A DNA stretch of 64,000 nucleotides, from assembly GCF_013520985.1 (NCBI RefSeq), contig NZ_JACDTY010000004.1, forward strand, positions 310,001 through 374,000, in the 5' to 3' direction. How positions within the stretch are numbered: position 1 is the first letter of the stretch; the number at the start of each line of letters is the position of its first letter. Position numbers and translations under genes: made by a program. Positions 42,823 through 51,484 of this stretch are shown here, in pieces. The notes beneath the pieces were generated by a model that was given only the letters and a program-made list of their open reading frames with translations, had not been told where the DNA came from and ran no database searches. Origin of the DNA: Mesorhizobium neociceri. GTDB lineage: Bacteria; Pseudomonadota; Alphaproteobacteria; Rhizobiales; Rhizobiaceae.

Positions 42823-43917
42823 TCAGCTCAGCTTGCCGATCATCCCCTTGACGAACCAGTTCATGCCGCGAACATCGTCATCGGCCAGGACCGAGCCTGC
42901 AGCGACCTTGACGTTGCCGTCCTGGTCCTTCAGCTCGCCGCCATAGGGATGCACCTTGCCGCTGCCGATGTCGGCCTCGAGCTGCTTCAGCTTGGCCTTG
43001 GTGTCGGCCGGTATGCCGTCATTGTAGGGCGCCATCTTCACGACGCCCCCTGCCAGTCCGTCCCAACGCACTTCCGGCTTCCAGGTGCCGGCAGCGACAG
43101 CCTTGGCTGCGCCGACATAATCGCTGGTCCAGTCGAGCACGAATGACGTCAACTGTTTGCCTGAAGCGAACTTCGCCATGTCGCTGGCATAGCCGATCGA
43201 CCAGGCGCCGCCTTCGCCGGCGACCTGGACGCCGGTGGCCGTGTCTGTCATCGAGCAGATGACATCGCAGCCTTGCGAAAGCAGCGTCTTGGCGGCCTCC
43301 TTCTCCTTGCCCGGATCGAACCAGGAATTCAGGAAGATGGCGTTGCAGGTGGCGTTCGGGTTGACGCTTTGCGCACCGAGCAGCAGCGCATTGGCGGGGC
43401 CGACGATGTCGGGGATAGGGAAGCCGCCGATGAAGCCGATCTTGCCCGATTTCGACATATAGCCACCTGCCGCGCCGGCGACGAAAGTGCCTTCGTAATA
43501 TTTCGCCTCGAAGGTTCCGAGATTGGCCAGATGGACGATGCCCGAGCAATGTTCGAAGGCGACCTTCGGAAAGCGTGGCGCCACCTTCTGCATCGGGGTG
43601 CCGTGCGAGAAACTGGTGCCGAAGATTAGTTTGTTGCCGGCGCTGGCCAGCTCGCGAAAAATGCGCTCCGCATCTTGCGGCATGAAGATGTTGTCAATGA
43701 CGGTGAGCTCGACCTTGTCGCCGAACGCGGCCTTGATGGCGTCGACACCGAGGCTGTGCTGCTTGGTCCAGCCGATCTCGGCGACCGGCGAGACATAGAC
43801 GGCGCCGATCTTCAGCACCTCCTGGGCGCGCGCGATCGTTGTCAGTCCTCCGGTGCCGAGAGCAGCGCCGAGCGCGCCGCTGTATTTGAGGAAATTGCGT
43901 CTTGTCAGATCGTTCAT
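42823..43917 (-). CDS. BMP-family ABC transporter substrate-binding protein (purine-nucleoside class), Tat-exported
   Basis: A 364-residue BMP/PnrA-family lipoprotein-like binding protein. The N terminus has a clear twin-arginine signal (LTRRNFLKYSGALGAALGTGG), unusual for this family and suggesting export in folded form. The mature part shows KIGAVYVSPVAEIGWTKQHSLGVDAI, GTSFSHGTPMQKVA and KIGFIGGFPIPDIVGPANALLLGAQ. The start at 43917 has AGAGGG upstream and overlaps the GntR stop (ATGA). PnrA-type proteins bind purine nucleosides. It is the presumed uptake partner of the divergent oxygenase operon. Confidence 0.9.
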   Translation of the reverse strand: MNDLTRRNFLKYSGALGAALGTGGLTTIARAQEVLKIGAVYVSPVAEIGWTKQHSLGVDAIKAAFGDKVELTVIDNIFMPQDAERIFRELASAGNKLIFGTSFSHGTPMQKVAPRFPKVAFEHCSGIVHLANLGTFEAKYYEGTFVAGAAGGYMSKSGKIGFIGGFPIPDIVGPANALLLGAQSVNPNATCNAIFLNSWFDPGKEKEAAKTLLSQGCDVICSMTDTATGVQVAGEGGAWSIGYASDMAKFASGKQLTSFVLDWTSDYVGAAKAVAAGTWKPEVRWDGLAGGVVKMAPYNDGIPADTKAKLKQLEADIGSGKVHPYGGELKDQDGNVKVAAGSVLADDDVRGMNWFVKGMIGKLS

Positions 43918-44831
43918 GATGGTAACCCTCTGTTGGTTTTTTTTGTTGACGCCCGGCTTGTCGGTGCCCGGTTTATTTTGGGGAGATGGACGTGCACGTG
44001 CGCGGTGCTGCCGCCATTCCCTGATGGGTTGGCTGGTTTCCTTGGCGCCACCGGCACGGTCGCGCCGTCGGTCTTGCCGTCGAGGTAAGGCGCCAGCGCC
44101 TCGGCGGGTGTCATCTCCGGAAACACTTCGCGATCCATGATGTAGCCGCGCACCACCGCGCGATGGTGGGTGTCTATCAGATCCATGGCCTGTTTCAGGC
44201 GGCCCTTTTCCAGGAGATCGACGACCCGCGAATGGTCGTCCAGCAGATTGCAATAGTCGAAATCGGCGGTAATGAGGGAGCGCAACAGCGTCGTGCGGCG
44301 CACCAGCTGCGCGTGGATTTCCTGCATGACCTTGTTGCGGCTGAGGCGCACGAACACGGTGTGGAATTCCTGGCCAAGCACATCGGCCAAGGCATGGTTG
44401 CCCGCGGCGACGGCTTGTCGCTGGCGTTCGACATGGTGGCGCAGCTCCGCCCAACCGGCCGGACCGAGCCGATCGCTCAGCTGCGCCGCGACGCCTTGTT
44501 CAACAAGCGTCAACGCATCGTAGATTTCCATCGCCTCCTGCATGCTCGGCTTGGCGACGAAGGCGCCGCGGTTGCGCTCGATCTGCGCAAGCCCGTCATC
44601 GGCGAGCCGGATCAGGGCCTGGCGCACCACGATGCGGCTTACGTTGAATATTTCGGAGAGTTCGCGTTCACCGAGCTTGCAGCCGGGCACAAGCCGATGG
44701 TCGATGATGGCGCGGGTCAGCGTGTCCGCGATAGTCTGGGAACGGCTGCTCAAGACGCGGTTCTCCGCCATTTCGACGACATGATCAGCAGGCTCTTCGT
44801 GACAGGGATATGCCTTGTCGGGGCGCGACAT
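43914..44831 (-). CDS. GntR-family transcriptional regulator (FadR/FCD subfamily)
   Basis: A 305-residue regulator: GntR winged helix at ~residues 30-95 (LVPGCKLGERELSEIFNVSRIVVRQALIRLADDGLAQIE) and FCD domain at ~105-235 (EFHTVFVRLSRNKVMQEI; DDHSRVVDLLEKGRLKQAMDLIDTHH, which hold the metal-ligand residues). The last ~60 residues are a Pro/Lys-rich tail not usual in the family. Its stop overlaps the start of the transporter binding-protein gene, so regulator and transporter are made together. It faces the oxygenase operon across 172 bp holding two dyads, and probably controls both. Confidence 0.92.
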   Translation of the reverse strand: MSRPDKAYPCHEEPADHVVEMAENRVLSSRSQTIADTLTRAIIDHRLVPGCKLGERELSEIFNVSRIVVRQALIRLADDGLAQIERNRGAFVAKPSMQEAMEIYDALTLVEQGVAAQLSDRLGPAGWAELRHHVERQRQAVAAGNHALADVLGQEFHTVFVRLSRNKVMQEIHAQLVRRTTLLRSLITADFDYCNLLDDHSRVVDLLEKGRLKQAMDLIDTHHRAVVRGYIMDREVFPEMTPAEALAPYLDGKTDGATVPVAPRKPANPSGNGGSTAHVHVHLPKINRAPTSRASTKKTNRGLPS

Positions 44832-44874
44832 ATCCCAGGTTCAGCTTTCCCATATCGGAATTCAATCATCATAA

Positions 44875-44930
44875 TCTGTCAACACAAAAAAGGATTTTGA
44901 GTGACAAAAAAATGTTGATTGGTATCCAAT
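44875..44930. promoter_or_regulatory. Candidate GntR operators between regulator and oxygenase operon
   Basis: Two sites lie in the divergent region. TCTGTCAACA (44875-44884) is the exact reverse complement of the core of the site at 22939-22948. ATTGG-TAT-CCAAT (44918-44930) is a perfect 5-bp inverted repeat of the TGGTNNNCCA type common for FadR-like regulators. Either could be the operator for the adjacent GntR protein. Confidence 0.5.
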
Positions 44931-45003
44931 CTTGTGATTTCGTTATATCGAAACGTCGGGCTAGGTTCGTGGTGAAGGGCTAGCCGAGTTGGGAGGGATG
45001 CCG

Positions 45004-45861
45004 ATGGCAACCCGTTGTGTCGACCGGGAGCTTCTGAACGACTGGCATATCGTCGCTGACCAGGAATCGCTCAGCCAGGATGCGCCGTTTGCGACACGCC
45101 TGCTTGGGGTCGATCTCGCCGTTCACAATCGTTCGAACAAGATCGAAGTCGTTCGCAGCGATACGGGCGCCACGCTGAAAAGCGCTGAGCGTTATGGCTT
45201 CATCTGGGTCTGCCTGGACAAACCCTGGCGCGACATCATCTACATCCCCGAGGCCAATGAGGCGGATCGGCATCTGGTCAATGGTGGGTCAATCGCGGTC
45301 AAGGTATCGGGCCTTCGCGCCGTCGAGAACTTTCTCGACATGGGGCATTTCCCCTTCATCCACACCGGCTGGCTCGGCGAGGAGCCGCATACCGAGGTGG
45401 CCCCCTACAAGGTGGAAATCACGCCTCAGGACGAGGTGGTAGCGACCGAATGCAAATTCTATCAGCCCATCGCGTCTCCGACCGCAAAGGAAGGGTTCAT
45501 CGTCGACTACATCTACAAGGTGATCCGGCCCTACACGGTGGCGCTTTACAAGAGCAATCCGATCCAGAAGCATAGGCTGGATGTCATCACGCTGTTCGTG
45601 CAGCCGGTCGACGAAGAGAACTGCGTCGCGCATCCCTATCTCTGCTACCTCAAGGAGGGCATGGAGGCGGCGACGGTGCGCAGTTTCATGCAATTGATCT
45701 TTGCCCAGGACAAGCCGATCCTGGAGAACCAGGTCCCCAAGCGTCTGCCGCTCGATCCGCGCGCCGAGACACCAATCCGTGCCGATGCCGTGTCTGTTTC
45801 CTATCGGCGTTGGTTGCGTGATCGGGCGGTCACCTATGGCGCGATACCGGCACAAGCCTGA
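45004..45861 (+). CDS. Rieske-less non-heme iron oxygenase subunit (NdmC-like), copy 1
   Basis: A 285-residue protein with the catalytic domain of a Rieske-type oxygenase alpha subunit but no Rieske cluster: no CxH...CxxH pair exists anywhere. The mononuclear iron site is intact, with Asp and two His in ENFLDMGHFPFIHTGWLG (~residues 105-122). The start is the ATG at 45004, 6 bp after GGAGGG; an ATG at 44998 is too close to it. NdmC of the caffeine pathway has this layout and removes the N7 methyl group using a partner that carries the Rieske domain. Here such a partner is encoded two genes downstream. The exact substrate is inferred. Confidence 0.85.
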   Translation: MATRCVDRELLNDWHIVADQESLSQDAPFATRLLGVDLAVHNRSNKIEVVRSDTGATLKSAERYGFIWVCLDKPWRDIIYIPEANEADRHLVNGGSIAVKVSGLRAVENFLDMGHFPFIHTGWLGEEPHTEVAPYKVEITPQDEVVATECKFYQPIASPTAKEGFIVDYIYKVIRPYTVALYKSNPIQKHRLDVITLFVQPVDEENCVAHPYLCYLKEGMEAATVRSFMQLIFAQDKPILENQVPKRLPLDPRAETPIRADAVSVSYRRWLRDRAVTYGAIPAQA

Positions 45862-45892
45862 TGACGTCCGAGGGCATCCAAAGGATAAAACG

Positions 45893-46783
45893 ATGACAAA
45901 ATGCTTGGATCCTGTGATCCTCAATCTGTGGCATCCGATAGGGGCGATCGCCGAGGCGGTTCCCGGCGGCGTCCAGGACACCGTTCTGCTTGAGGAGCGC
46001 CTCAGCTTCGCGCTCAATGCGGATGGTGAGCCCGTCGTCTGGCGCTCGCGTCCCGATGTGCAAGGGCCTGACCGTGTTCCAGCCGCCGACAGACTCCCGG
46101 CAAGAAGCACCTACGGTTATGTCTGGACCTCTCTCGGCTCGCCACCGGCCGAGCTGTTTCCCATCCCGGAATATGAAGAGCCAGACCGCCGCAAGCTAAA
46201 CGCAGCAACGTTTGGCGTTAACGTTTCAGCGCCGCGTGCCATCGAGAACTTTCTCGACATGGGCCACTTCCCCTATGTGCACACCGATATTCTCGGCGTC
46301 GAGCCGCACACCGAAGTCAAGGAATATGATGTCGAGATCTCCGTCGATCGCGACGAGATCTTGGCCACGCGCTGCCGCTTCTTCCAGCCGATGGCTTCGA
46401 CCGCGTCCGACGGTGGTGCCGACGTCGACTACGTCTATCGCGTGCCGCATCCTTATTGCTCGGTGCTTTACAAATCGAGCCCGGTCGACGAGGCCCGGCG
46501 CGATGTCATTGCCGTCTTCCTGCAGCCGGTCGACCAGGAGCATGTACGCGCCCACATGCTGCTTTGCGTGCTTGATGAAGACAATGAAGACAAGGTCATC
46601 AAGCGCTTTCAGCAGACGATCTTCGGCCAGGACAAGCCGATCCTGGAAAACCAGGTGCCAAAGCGCCTGCCGCTAGACCCTCGCGCCGAGACCCCAATCC
46701 GCGCCGACAAGTCGGCCATCGCTTACCGGCGCTGGCTCAGCCAGAAGGGCATCACCTACGGCGTCATTCCGGTCGCGGCCTGA
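45893..46783 (+). CDS. Rieske-less non-heme iron oxygenase subunit (NdmC-like), copy 2
   Basis: A 296-residue paralogue of the preceding protein, again without a Rieske motif. The iron site reads ENFLDMGHFPYVHTDILG (~residues 113-130), and the C-terminal block ILENQVPKRLPLDPRAETP is the same as in copy 1, so the two genes arose by tandem duplication. N-terminal halves differ more, which could mean different substrates or a hetero-oligomer. AAAGGA lies before the ATG at 45893; the gap to copy 1 is 31 bp. It feeds on electrons from the Rieske-reductase gene that starts 23 bp downstream. Confidence 0.85.
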   Translation: MTKCLDPVILNLWHPIGAIAEAVPGGVQDTVLLEERLSFALNADGEPVVWRSRPDVQGPDRVPAADRLPARSTYGYVWTSLGSPPAELFPIPEYEEPDRRKLNAATFGVNVSAPRAIENFLDMGHFPYVHTDILGVEPHTEVKEYDVEISVDRDEILATRCRFFQPMASTASDGGADVDYVYRVPHPYCSVLYKSSPVDEARRDVIAVFLQPVDQEHVRAHMLLCVLDEDNEDKVIKRFQQTIFGQDKPILENQVPKRLPLDPRAETPIRADKSAIAYRRWLSQKGITYGVIPVAA

Positions 46784-46806
46784 CAAGACATTTTTGGAGA
46801 CGACGA

Positions 46807-48573
46807 ATGCTGGAAGAAGCCAGAAGCCGGTGGCATCCGATTGCCGCTACCCATGATTTGCAGTTCCGTCACGTTTTTCATGGCCAGTTGCTTGGCCGGG
46901 AATTCGCCGTGTGGCGGGCCGATGACGGCTACGTCAACATCTGGGAGAACCGTTGCCTGCATCGCGGCGTCAGACTTTCGATCGGCATCAATGATGGGCG
47001 TGAGCTGAAATGCCAGTATCACGGCTGGCGTTATTCGAACCGCACGGCCGGCTGCACTTATATTCCGGCGCATCCGGCCGACGCACCAGCCCGCACCATC
47101 ACCAATCGCACCTTTCCGGCGATCGAGCGCTACGGCCTGGTCTGGTCCTCGGAAGAGCCACGCGGCGAAGTGCCCGATGTCGCCGCACTGGCCGAAGGCA
47201 AGTTACTCGCCCTGCGTGGAATTCCAGTCAACGCGCCGGCCGACAAGGTCGTCGAAAGACTGAAAGCCTATCGCTTTCAGCCCAACGCAGCGATCGGAGG
47301 CGAGGGCGCGGAAACCATCGTCGAGGCCGCGCAGGATTTTGCCGTGGCGCTGCACTCGCGCGATGGCGGTGCCGAGACGCACGGCGTATTCTTCGTGCAG
47401 CCAGTGGATTCAAACCGCTCGGTGATCCGCGGGGTGCTCGATCAGGAGGCCGAAGGAGCCGCGCGCCTCGCGATCCTGCGTCATCACAATGAACGGCTTT
47501 CCAAGCTGCGCGACGAGGTCGAGCGCGAAGCGGCAAGTGCGCCTGCGCCCACCCCCATCGAACCGGTCTACGAAAGGGTGTCGGCCGAGCTCGCTGAAAT
47601 GCCTGAGGTGACCACGCATGGCCGCAAGGCTGCGCTGCGTGTCAGCGTGGCCAGGAAATGGCAGACCGCTGATGGAATCGCCGGTTTCGAGCTTCGCCCG
47701 ATCAAGGGCATCCTGCCGACGTTCCAGCCTGGAGCCCATATCGACGTCCACATGCCCAACGGCGAGATCAGGCAGTATTCGATCACCAACGGCCCCGGTG
47801 AAACCGACAGCTTCATCATCGGCGTCAAGCTGGAGCGGGACTCCAAGGGTGGCTCGAAATGCATGCACGAGACCGTGCGCGAGGGCGACGTGCTGGCGAT
47901 TTCCGAGCCGCGCAACAACTTCCCGCTGCGCCGCGATTCGATCAAGACGCTGTTCGTCGCCGGCGGCATCGGCATCACGCCGCTGCTGGCTATGGCCCAG
48001 GCATTGAAGAACCAGGAACTGACGCACGAACTTCACTATTTCGCACAGGGCGAAGAGCACCTCGCTTTCGCCGATCGGCTGAAATATCTCGGCGATGCGC
48101 TGAAGCCGCATCTCGGGCTCTCACCTGACGCGACCGGTGCCGAGCTTCGACAGATTCTCGCCGATTACCGCAATGGCATGCATCTCTACATCTGCGGTCC
48201 CGGACCAATGCTGGAGGCTGCGCGCAAGATAGCGGCCGATCAAGGCTGGCCAGATACCGCTGTCCATTTCGAATACTTCAAGAACACCAACAAGATCGAC
48301 GACAGTTCGAGCTTCGAGGTGGCGCTGGCGCGCTCCTGCGTCACGCTTCAGGTGCCGGCCGGCAAGACGATCATGCAAGTCATGCGCGAAAGCGGCATAG
48401 ATGTTCCGTCGTCTTGCGAGCAAGGCGCCTGCGGCACTTGCGTGGCGACGGTGATCGAGGGCGAACCGGACCATCAGGACGTCTACCTCAACGATGCCGA
48501 GAGGAAGGCCGGAACCAAGATCATGACCTGTGTCTCGCGCGCCAAATCGGCGCGCCTGGTGCTGGACATCTAG
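46807..48573 (+). CDS. Rieske-ferredoxin-reductase fusion (NdmD-like)
   Basis: A 588-residue three-part electron-transfer protein. Residues ~8-110 are a Rieske domain with Cys50-x-His52 and Cys69-x2-His72. Residues ~110-255 are a linker with some oxygenase-like sequence. Residues ~270-490 are an FNR-type reductase (RQYSITNGPGE for flavin, VAGGIGITPLLAMA for NADH). Residues ~500-588 are a plant-type ferredoxin with CEQGACGTC and a fourth Cys near TCVSR. The extra N-terminal Rieske is the hallmark of NdmD and supplies the cluster that the two upstream subunits lack. Electron path: NADH, flavin, [2Fe-2S], Rieske, oxygenase iron. Confidence 0.9.
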   Translation: MLEEARSRWHPIAATHDLQFRHVFHGQLLGREFAVWRADDGYVNIWENRCLHRGVRLSIGINDGRELKCQYHGWRYSNRTAGCTYIPAHPADAPARTITNRTFPAIERYGLVWSSEEPRGEVPDVAALAEGKLLALRGIPVNAPADKVVERLKAYRFQPNAAIGGEGAETIVEAAQDFAVALHSRDGGAETHGVFFVQPVDSNRSVIRGVLDQEAEGAARLAILRHHNERLSKLRDEVEREAASAPAPTPIEPVYERVSAELAEMPEVTTHGRKAALRVSVARKWQTADGIAGFELRPIKGILPTFQPGAHIDVHMPNGEIRQYSITNGPGETDSFIIGVKLERDSKGGSKCMHETVREGDVLAISEPRNNFPLRRDSIKTLFVAGGIGITPLLAMAQALKNQELTHELHYFAQGEEHLAFADRLKYLGDALKPHLGLSPDATGAELRQILADYRNGMHLYICGPGPMLEAARKIAADQGWPDTAVHFEYFKNTNKIDDSSSFEVALARSCVTLQVPAGKTIMQVMRESGIDVPSSCEQGACGTCVATVIEGEPDHQDVYLNDAERKAGTKIMTCVSRAKSARLVLDI

Positions 48574-48582
48574 GAGCAGATT

Positions 48583-49233
48583 ATGATCACGCTTTACGAC
48601 TACGAACTGTCTGGCAATTGCTACAAATTGCGCCTGCTGATGAGCTTTCTCGGCATCGACTACAAGACCGTGCCGGTCGACTTTTACCCCGGCCGTGAGC
48701 ACAAGTCGGAATGGTTTTTGAAGCTCAATCCGCTCGGCCAGTTGCCGGTCATCGAGGATGACGGTCTGATCTTGCGCGACGCGCAAGCGATCCTTGTCTA
48801 TCTCGCCGCCAGATATGATCCGTCGAGGAGCTGGTATCCATTGGACAACCCGGCCCTGCTGGGCGAGGTCAGCCAATGGCTGGCCTTCGCCGACGGCATC
48901 ACTTCGACGTCGTCGGCGGCGCGCCTGCATGACGGCCTGTTCTACGATTTCGACATCGACGCCGCCCGTGCCGGCGCGCATCGGCTGTTCCGTATCCTCG
49001 ACGAACATCTGTGGTTCGGCGAACAGCAAGGCCGCAACTGGATCTGTTCAGCCAGTCACCCGACCATCGCCGACATCGCCTGTTTTCCTTACATCATCCT
49101 GTCGGAGGAGGGCGGTATTCCGCGTCAGGACTATCCGGCAATCCGGCGCTGGTGCGACAGGGTCAAGCGCATCAAGGGGTTTACGGTGATGTCGGGGGTA
49201 TTCCCGGCGGGTCCCGGCAAGATCGCTGCTTAG
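48583..49233 (+). CDS. Glutathione S-transferase-like protein (NdmE-like)
   Basis: A 216-residue GST-fold protein. The thioredoxin-like N domain (~1-80: TLYDYELSGNCYKLRLLMSFLGIDYKTVPVDFYPG; NPLGQLPVIEDDGLILRDAQAILVYLA) contains the cis-Pro and the glutathione-contact Asp, and the all-helical C domain follows (HPTIADIACFPYI). It starts 9 bp after the Rieske-reductase gene. In the caffeine pathway NdmE is a GST-like protein needed to assemble NdmC with NdmD, so a structural role is likely; a true glutathione role in formaldehyde handling is the alternative. Confidence 0.85.
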   Translation: MITLYDYELSGNCYKLRLLMSFLGIDYKTVPVDFYPGREHKSEWFLKLNPLGQLPVIEDDGLILRDAQAILVYLAARYDPSRSWYPLDNPALLGEVSQWLAFADGITSTSSAARLHDGLFYDFDIDAARAGAHRLFRILDEHLWFGEQQGRNWICSASHPTIADIACFPYIILSEEGGIPRQDYPAIRRWCDRVKRIKGFTVMSGVFPAGPGKIAA

Positions 49234-49295
49234 TCTGACTACGAAGGGCAGCAGCCACGGCTTCGGCCAAAGAAGATTTTGGGAGAGAAGAAAGT

Positions 49296-50423
49296 ATGAA
49301 AACCCGCGCCGCTGTCGCTGTCGCCGCCGGAAAGCCGCTGGAGATCATGGAGGTCGACCTCGACGGACCGCGTGAGGGCGAGGTGCTGGTCGAGATCAAG
49401 GCGACCGGCATCTGCCACACCGACGAGTTCACCCTGTCGGGCGCCGATCCCGAGGGTCTGTTTCCAGCCATCCTCGGCCATGAAGGCGCCGGCGTCGTCG
49501 TCGATGTCGGCAAGGGCGTCACCTCGGTCAAGAAGGGCGACCATGTCATTCCGCTCTACACGCCGGAATGCCGGCAGTGTCCGTCCTGCCTGTCCAGGAA
49601 AACCAATCTGTGCACCGCCATCCGCGCCACGCAGGGCCAAGGCCTGATGCCGGACGGCTCGTCGCGCTTCTCGATCGGCAAGGACAAGATCTTCCACTAT
49701 ATGGGCTGCTCGACCTTCTCCAACTTCACGGTCTTGCCTGAGATCGCCGTGGCCAAAGTCAATCCCGACGCTCCCTTCGACAAGATCTGCTACATCGGCT
49801 GCGGCGTCACCACCGGCATCGGCGCCGTCATCAACACCGCCAAGGTCGAGCAAGGCGCCACCGCCGTCGTCTTCGGCCTCGGCGGCATTGGCTTGAACGT
49901 CATCCAGGGCCTGAAGCTAGCCGGCGCCGACATGATCATCGGCGTCGATTTGAACAACGACAGACGAGCCTGGGGCGAGCGCTTCGGCATGACGCATTTC
50001 GTCAATCCGAAGGAGATCGACGGCGATATCGTCCCGCACCTCGTCAACATGACCAAGCGCGGCGCCGACCAGATCGGCGGCGCCGATTACACATTCGACT
50101 GCACCGGCAACACCAAGGTGATGCGCCAGGCGCTGGAAGCCTCGCATCGCGGCTGGGGCAAGTCTGTGGTCATCGGCGTCGCCGGCGCTGGCCAGGAGAT
50201 TTCGACCCGGCCGTTCCAGCTGGTCACCGGCCGGACCTGGATGGGCACCGCCTTCGGCGGCGCGCGCGGCCGCACCGACGTGCCGAAAATCGTCGACTGG
50301 TACATGGACGGCAAGATCCAGATCGACCCGATGATCACCCATTTGCTGAAGCTGGAAGACATCAACAAGGGTTTTGATCTCATGCATGAGGGCAAGTCGA
50401 TCCGAAGCGTGGTGGTCTATTGA
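49296..50423 (+). CDS. frmA: S-(hydroxymethyl)glutathione dehydrogenase / class III alcohol dehydrogenase
   Basis: A 375-residue zinc alcohol dehydrogenase of class III. Catalytic zinc ligands are in [12 protein letters not shown] and GHEGAGVV; the structural-zinc cysteines are in [16 protein letters not shown]; the NAD fold is [14 protein letters not shown]. It oxidises S-hydroxymethylglutathione, formed from formaldehyde and glutathione, to S-formylglutathione. Location right after the oxygenase genes fits removal of formaldehyde released by N-demethylation. GGGAGAGAAGAA lies upstream of the ATG. Confidence 0.95.
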   Translation: MKTRAAVAVAAGKPLEIMEVDLDGPREGEVLVEIKATGICHTDEFTLSGADPEGLFPAILGHEGAGVVVDVGKGVTSVKKGDHVIPLYTPECRQCPSCLSRKTNLCTAIRATQGQGLMPDGSSRFSIGKDKIFHYMGCSTFSNFTVLPEIAVAKVNPDAPFDKICYIGCGVTTGIGAVINTAKVEQGATAVVFGLGGIGLNVIQGLKLAGADMIIGVDLNNDRRAWGERFGMTHFVNPKEIDGDIVPHLVNMTKRGADQIGGADYTFDCTGNTKVMRQALEASHRGWGKSVVIGVAGAGQEISTRPFQLVTGRTWMGTAFGGARGRTDVPKIVDWYMDGKIQIDPMITHLLKLEDINKGFDLMHEGKSIRSVVVY

Positions 50424-50680
50424 AGGAAGTTCGGATTCGCTTCGTCGACCCTGAGAAGTCGACGATCCATCGAATACGGAACTTTGGCGAGGATATTTGG
50501 CGTAGCTTTCGCGAGGAAAAGCGCGTCACGATCAATCTGGAGGAGATCGATCGGGCGCAGGACCAGATCGCCTACCTGGCGCATGGCGCGTTTCTAAGGA
50601 GGAGCCTGACCGAAGTGCATCGTCTGCTCAAGGTGCACTTCATGGAAAATGAGGTGGTCATCGAGACCTGTTCGAGATGA
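50420..50680 (+). CDS. Small hypothetical protein in formaldehyde operon
   Basis: An 86-residue protein that I do not recognise. It starts with a TTG that overlaps the stop of the dehydrogenase gene (TTGA), which implies translational coupling, and ends 19 bp before the GFA gene. The sequence is charged and mixed alpha/beta ([27 protein letters not shown]), with no Cys cluster, signal or membrane segment. Coupling to two formaldehyde genes suggests a role there, but nothing in the sequence says what. Confidence 0.7.
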   Translation: MKEVRIRFVDPEKSTIHRIRNFGEDIWRSFREEKRVTINLEEIDRAQDQIAYLAHGAFLRRSLTEVHRLLKVHFMENEVVIETCSR

Positions 50681-50699
50681 CAAAAAAGGGAGGAATAAA

Positions 50700-51269
50700 A
50701 TGCCTGAGAAACTGCATCCGAAAATCGACAATGGCTTGCCCAGGGAAAGCGCCAGCTTTGCCGGCGGCACGCTGGTCTGTGCCTGCACCACCAAGCCGGT
50801 CAAAGTGAAGGTCAAGGGTCAGATCGCCCACAACCATGCCTGCGGCTGCACCAAATGCTGGAAGCCTGACGGCGCGGTGTTCTCGGTCGTGGCGGTCGCC
50901 GGCACCGGCGATGTCACCGTCACCGAAAACGGCGACAAGCTGAAGGTGGTCGATCCCTCGGCGACGATCCTGCGCCATGCCTGCACCGGCTGCGGCGTCC
51001 ACATGCACGGGCCGGTCGAGCGCGACCATCCGTTCAAGGGCTTGTCCTTCATCCATCCCGAGCGCTTCGAGGAAGACGGCTGGTCACCGCCGGGCTTCAC
51101 CGCTTTCGTCTCGTCGATCATTGAATCCGGTGTCGACCCCAAGCGCATGGACGGCATTCGCGGCCGGTTGAAATCGATCGGGCTCGAACCCTATGACTGC
51201 CTGAACCCCGGCCTGATGGACTACATGGCCACCTGGACGGCGAAGAAGTCGGGCGCGCTACCGGCGTAA
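50700..51269 (+). CDS. gfa: S-(hydroxymethyl)glutathione synthase / GFA-family protein
   Basis: A 189-residue glutathione-dependent formaldehyde-activating enzyme (GFA/CENP-V family). Zinc-binding cysteines are visible in [18 protein letters not shown] and [12 protein letters not shown]. It was described as speeding condensation of formaldehyde with glutathione; later work questions this and suggests it acts as a glutathione carrier. The start at 50700 follows GGGAGGAA. It is in line with the frmA homologue and the esterase gene, forming the glutathione-linked formaldehyde pathway. Confidence 0.92.
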   Translation: MPEKLHPKIDNGLPRESASFAGGTLVCACTTKPVKVKVKGQIAHNHACGCTKCWKPDGAVFSVVAVAGTGDVTVTENGDKLKVVDPSATILRHACTGCGVHMHGPVERDHPFKGLSFIHPERFEEDGWSPPGFTAFVSSIIESGVDPKRMDGIRGRLKSIGLEPYDCLNPGLMDYMATWTAKKSGALPA

Positions 51270-51484
51270 TTTTGTGCCGTCCGATCAATGATAGGCATAC
51301 GCCACGCTGAAGGTTCTGTGTTCCCAAAATTCGGTGCCTCCCCAGTGTTGGCGTAAGACCGGCGGCGTAGTCGAGCCAGCGCAGCTCGACCGCGTCGCCG
51401 GTGCAGTTTTGCGAGGCCCAAGGTTGCGAGCGCGTTAGCCGGCAGTTATGTCGCGCCAAGATGTCTGACGAGAAGGCGGTTCTG

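Noticed and set aside
51285..51410. Possible decayed minus-strand C terminus (ends FWEHRTFSVAYAYH) between gfa and fghA
   Set aside because: The piece looks like the end of a barrel protein after a frame change, but it is too short to assign.
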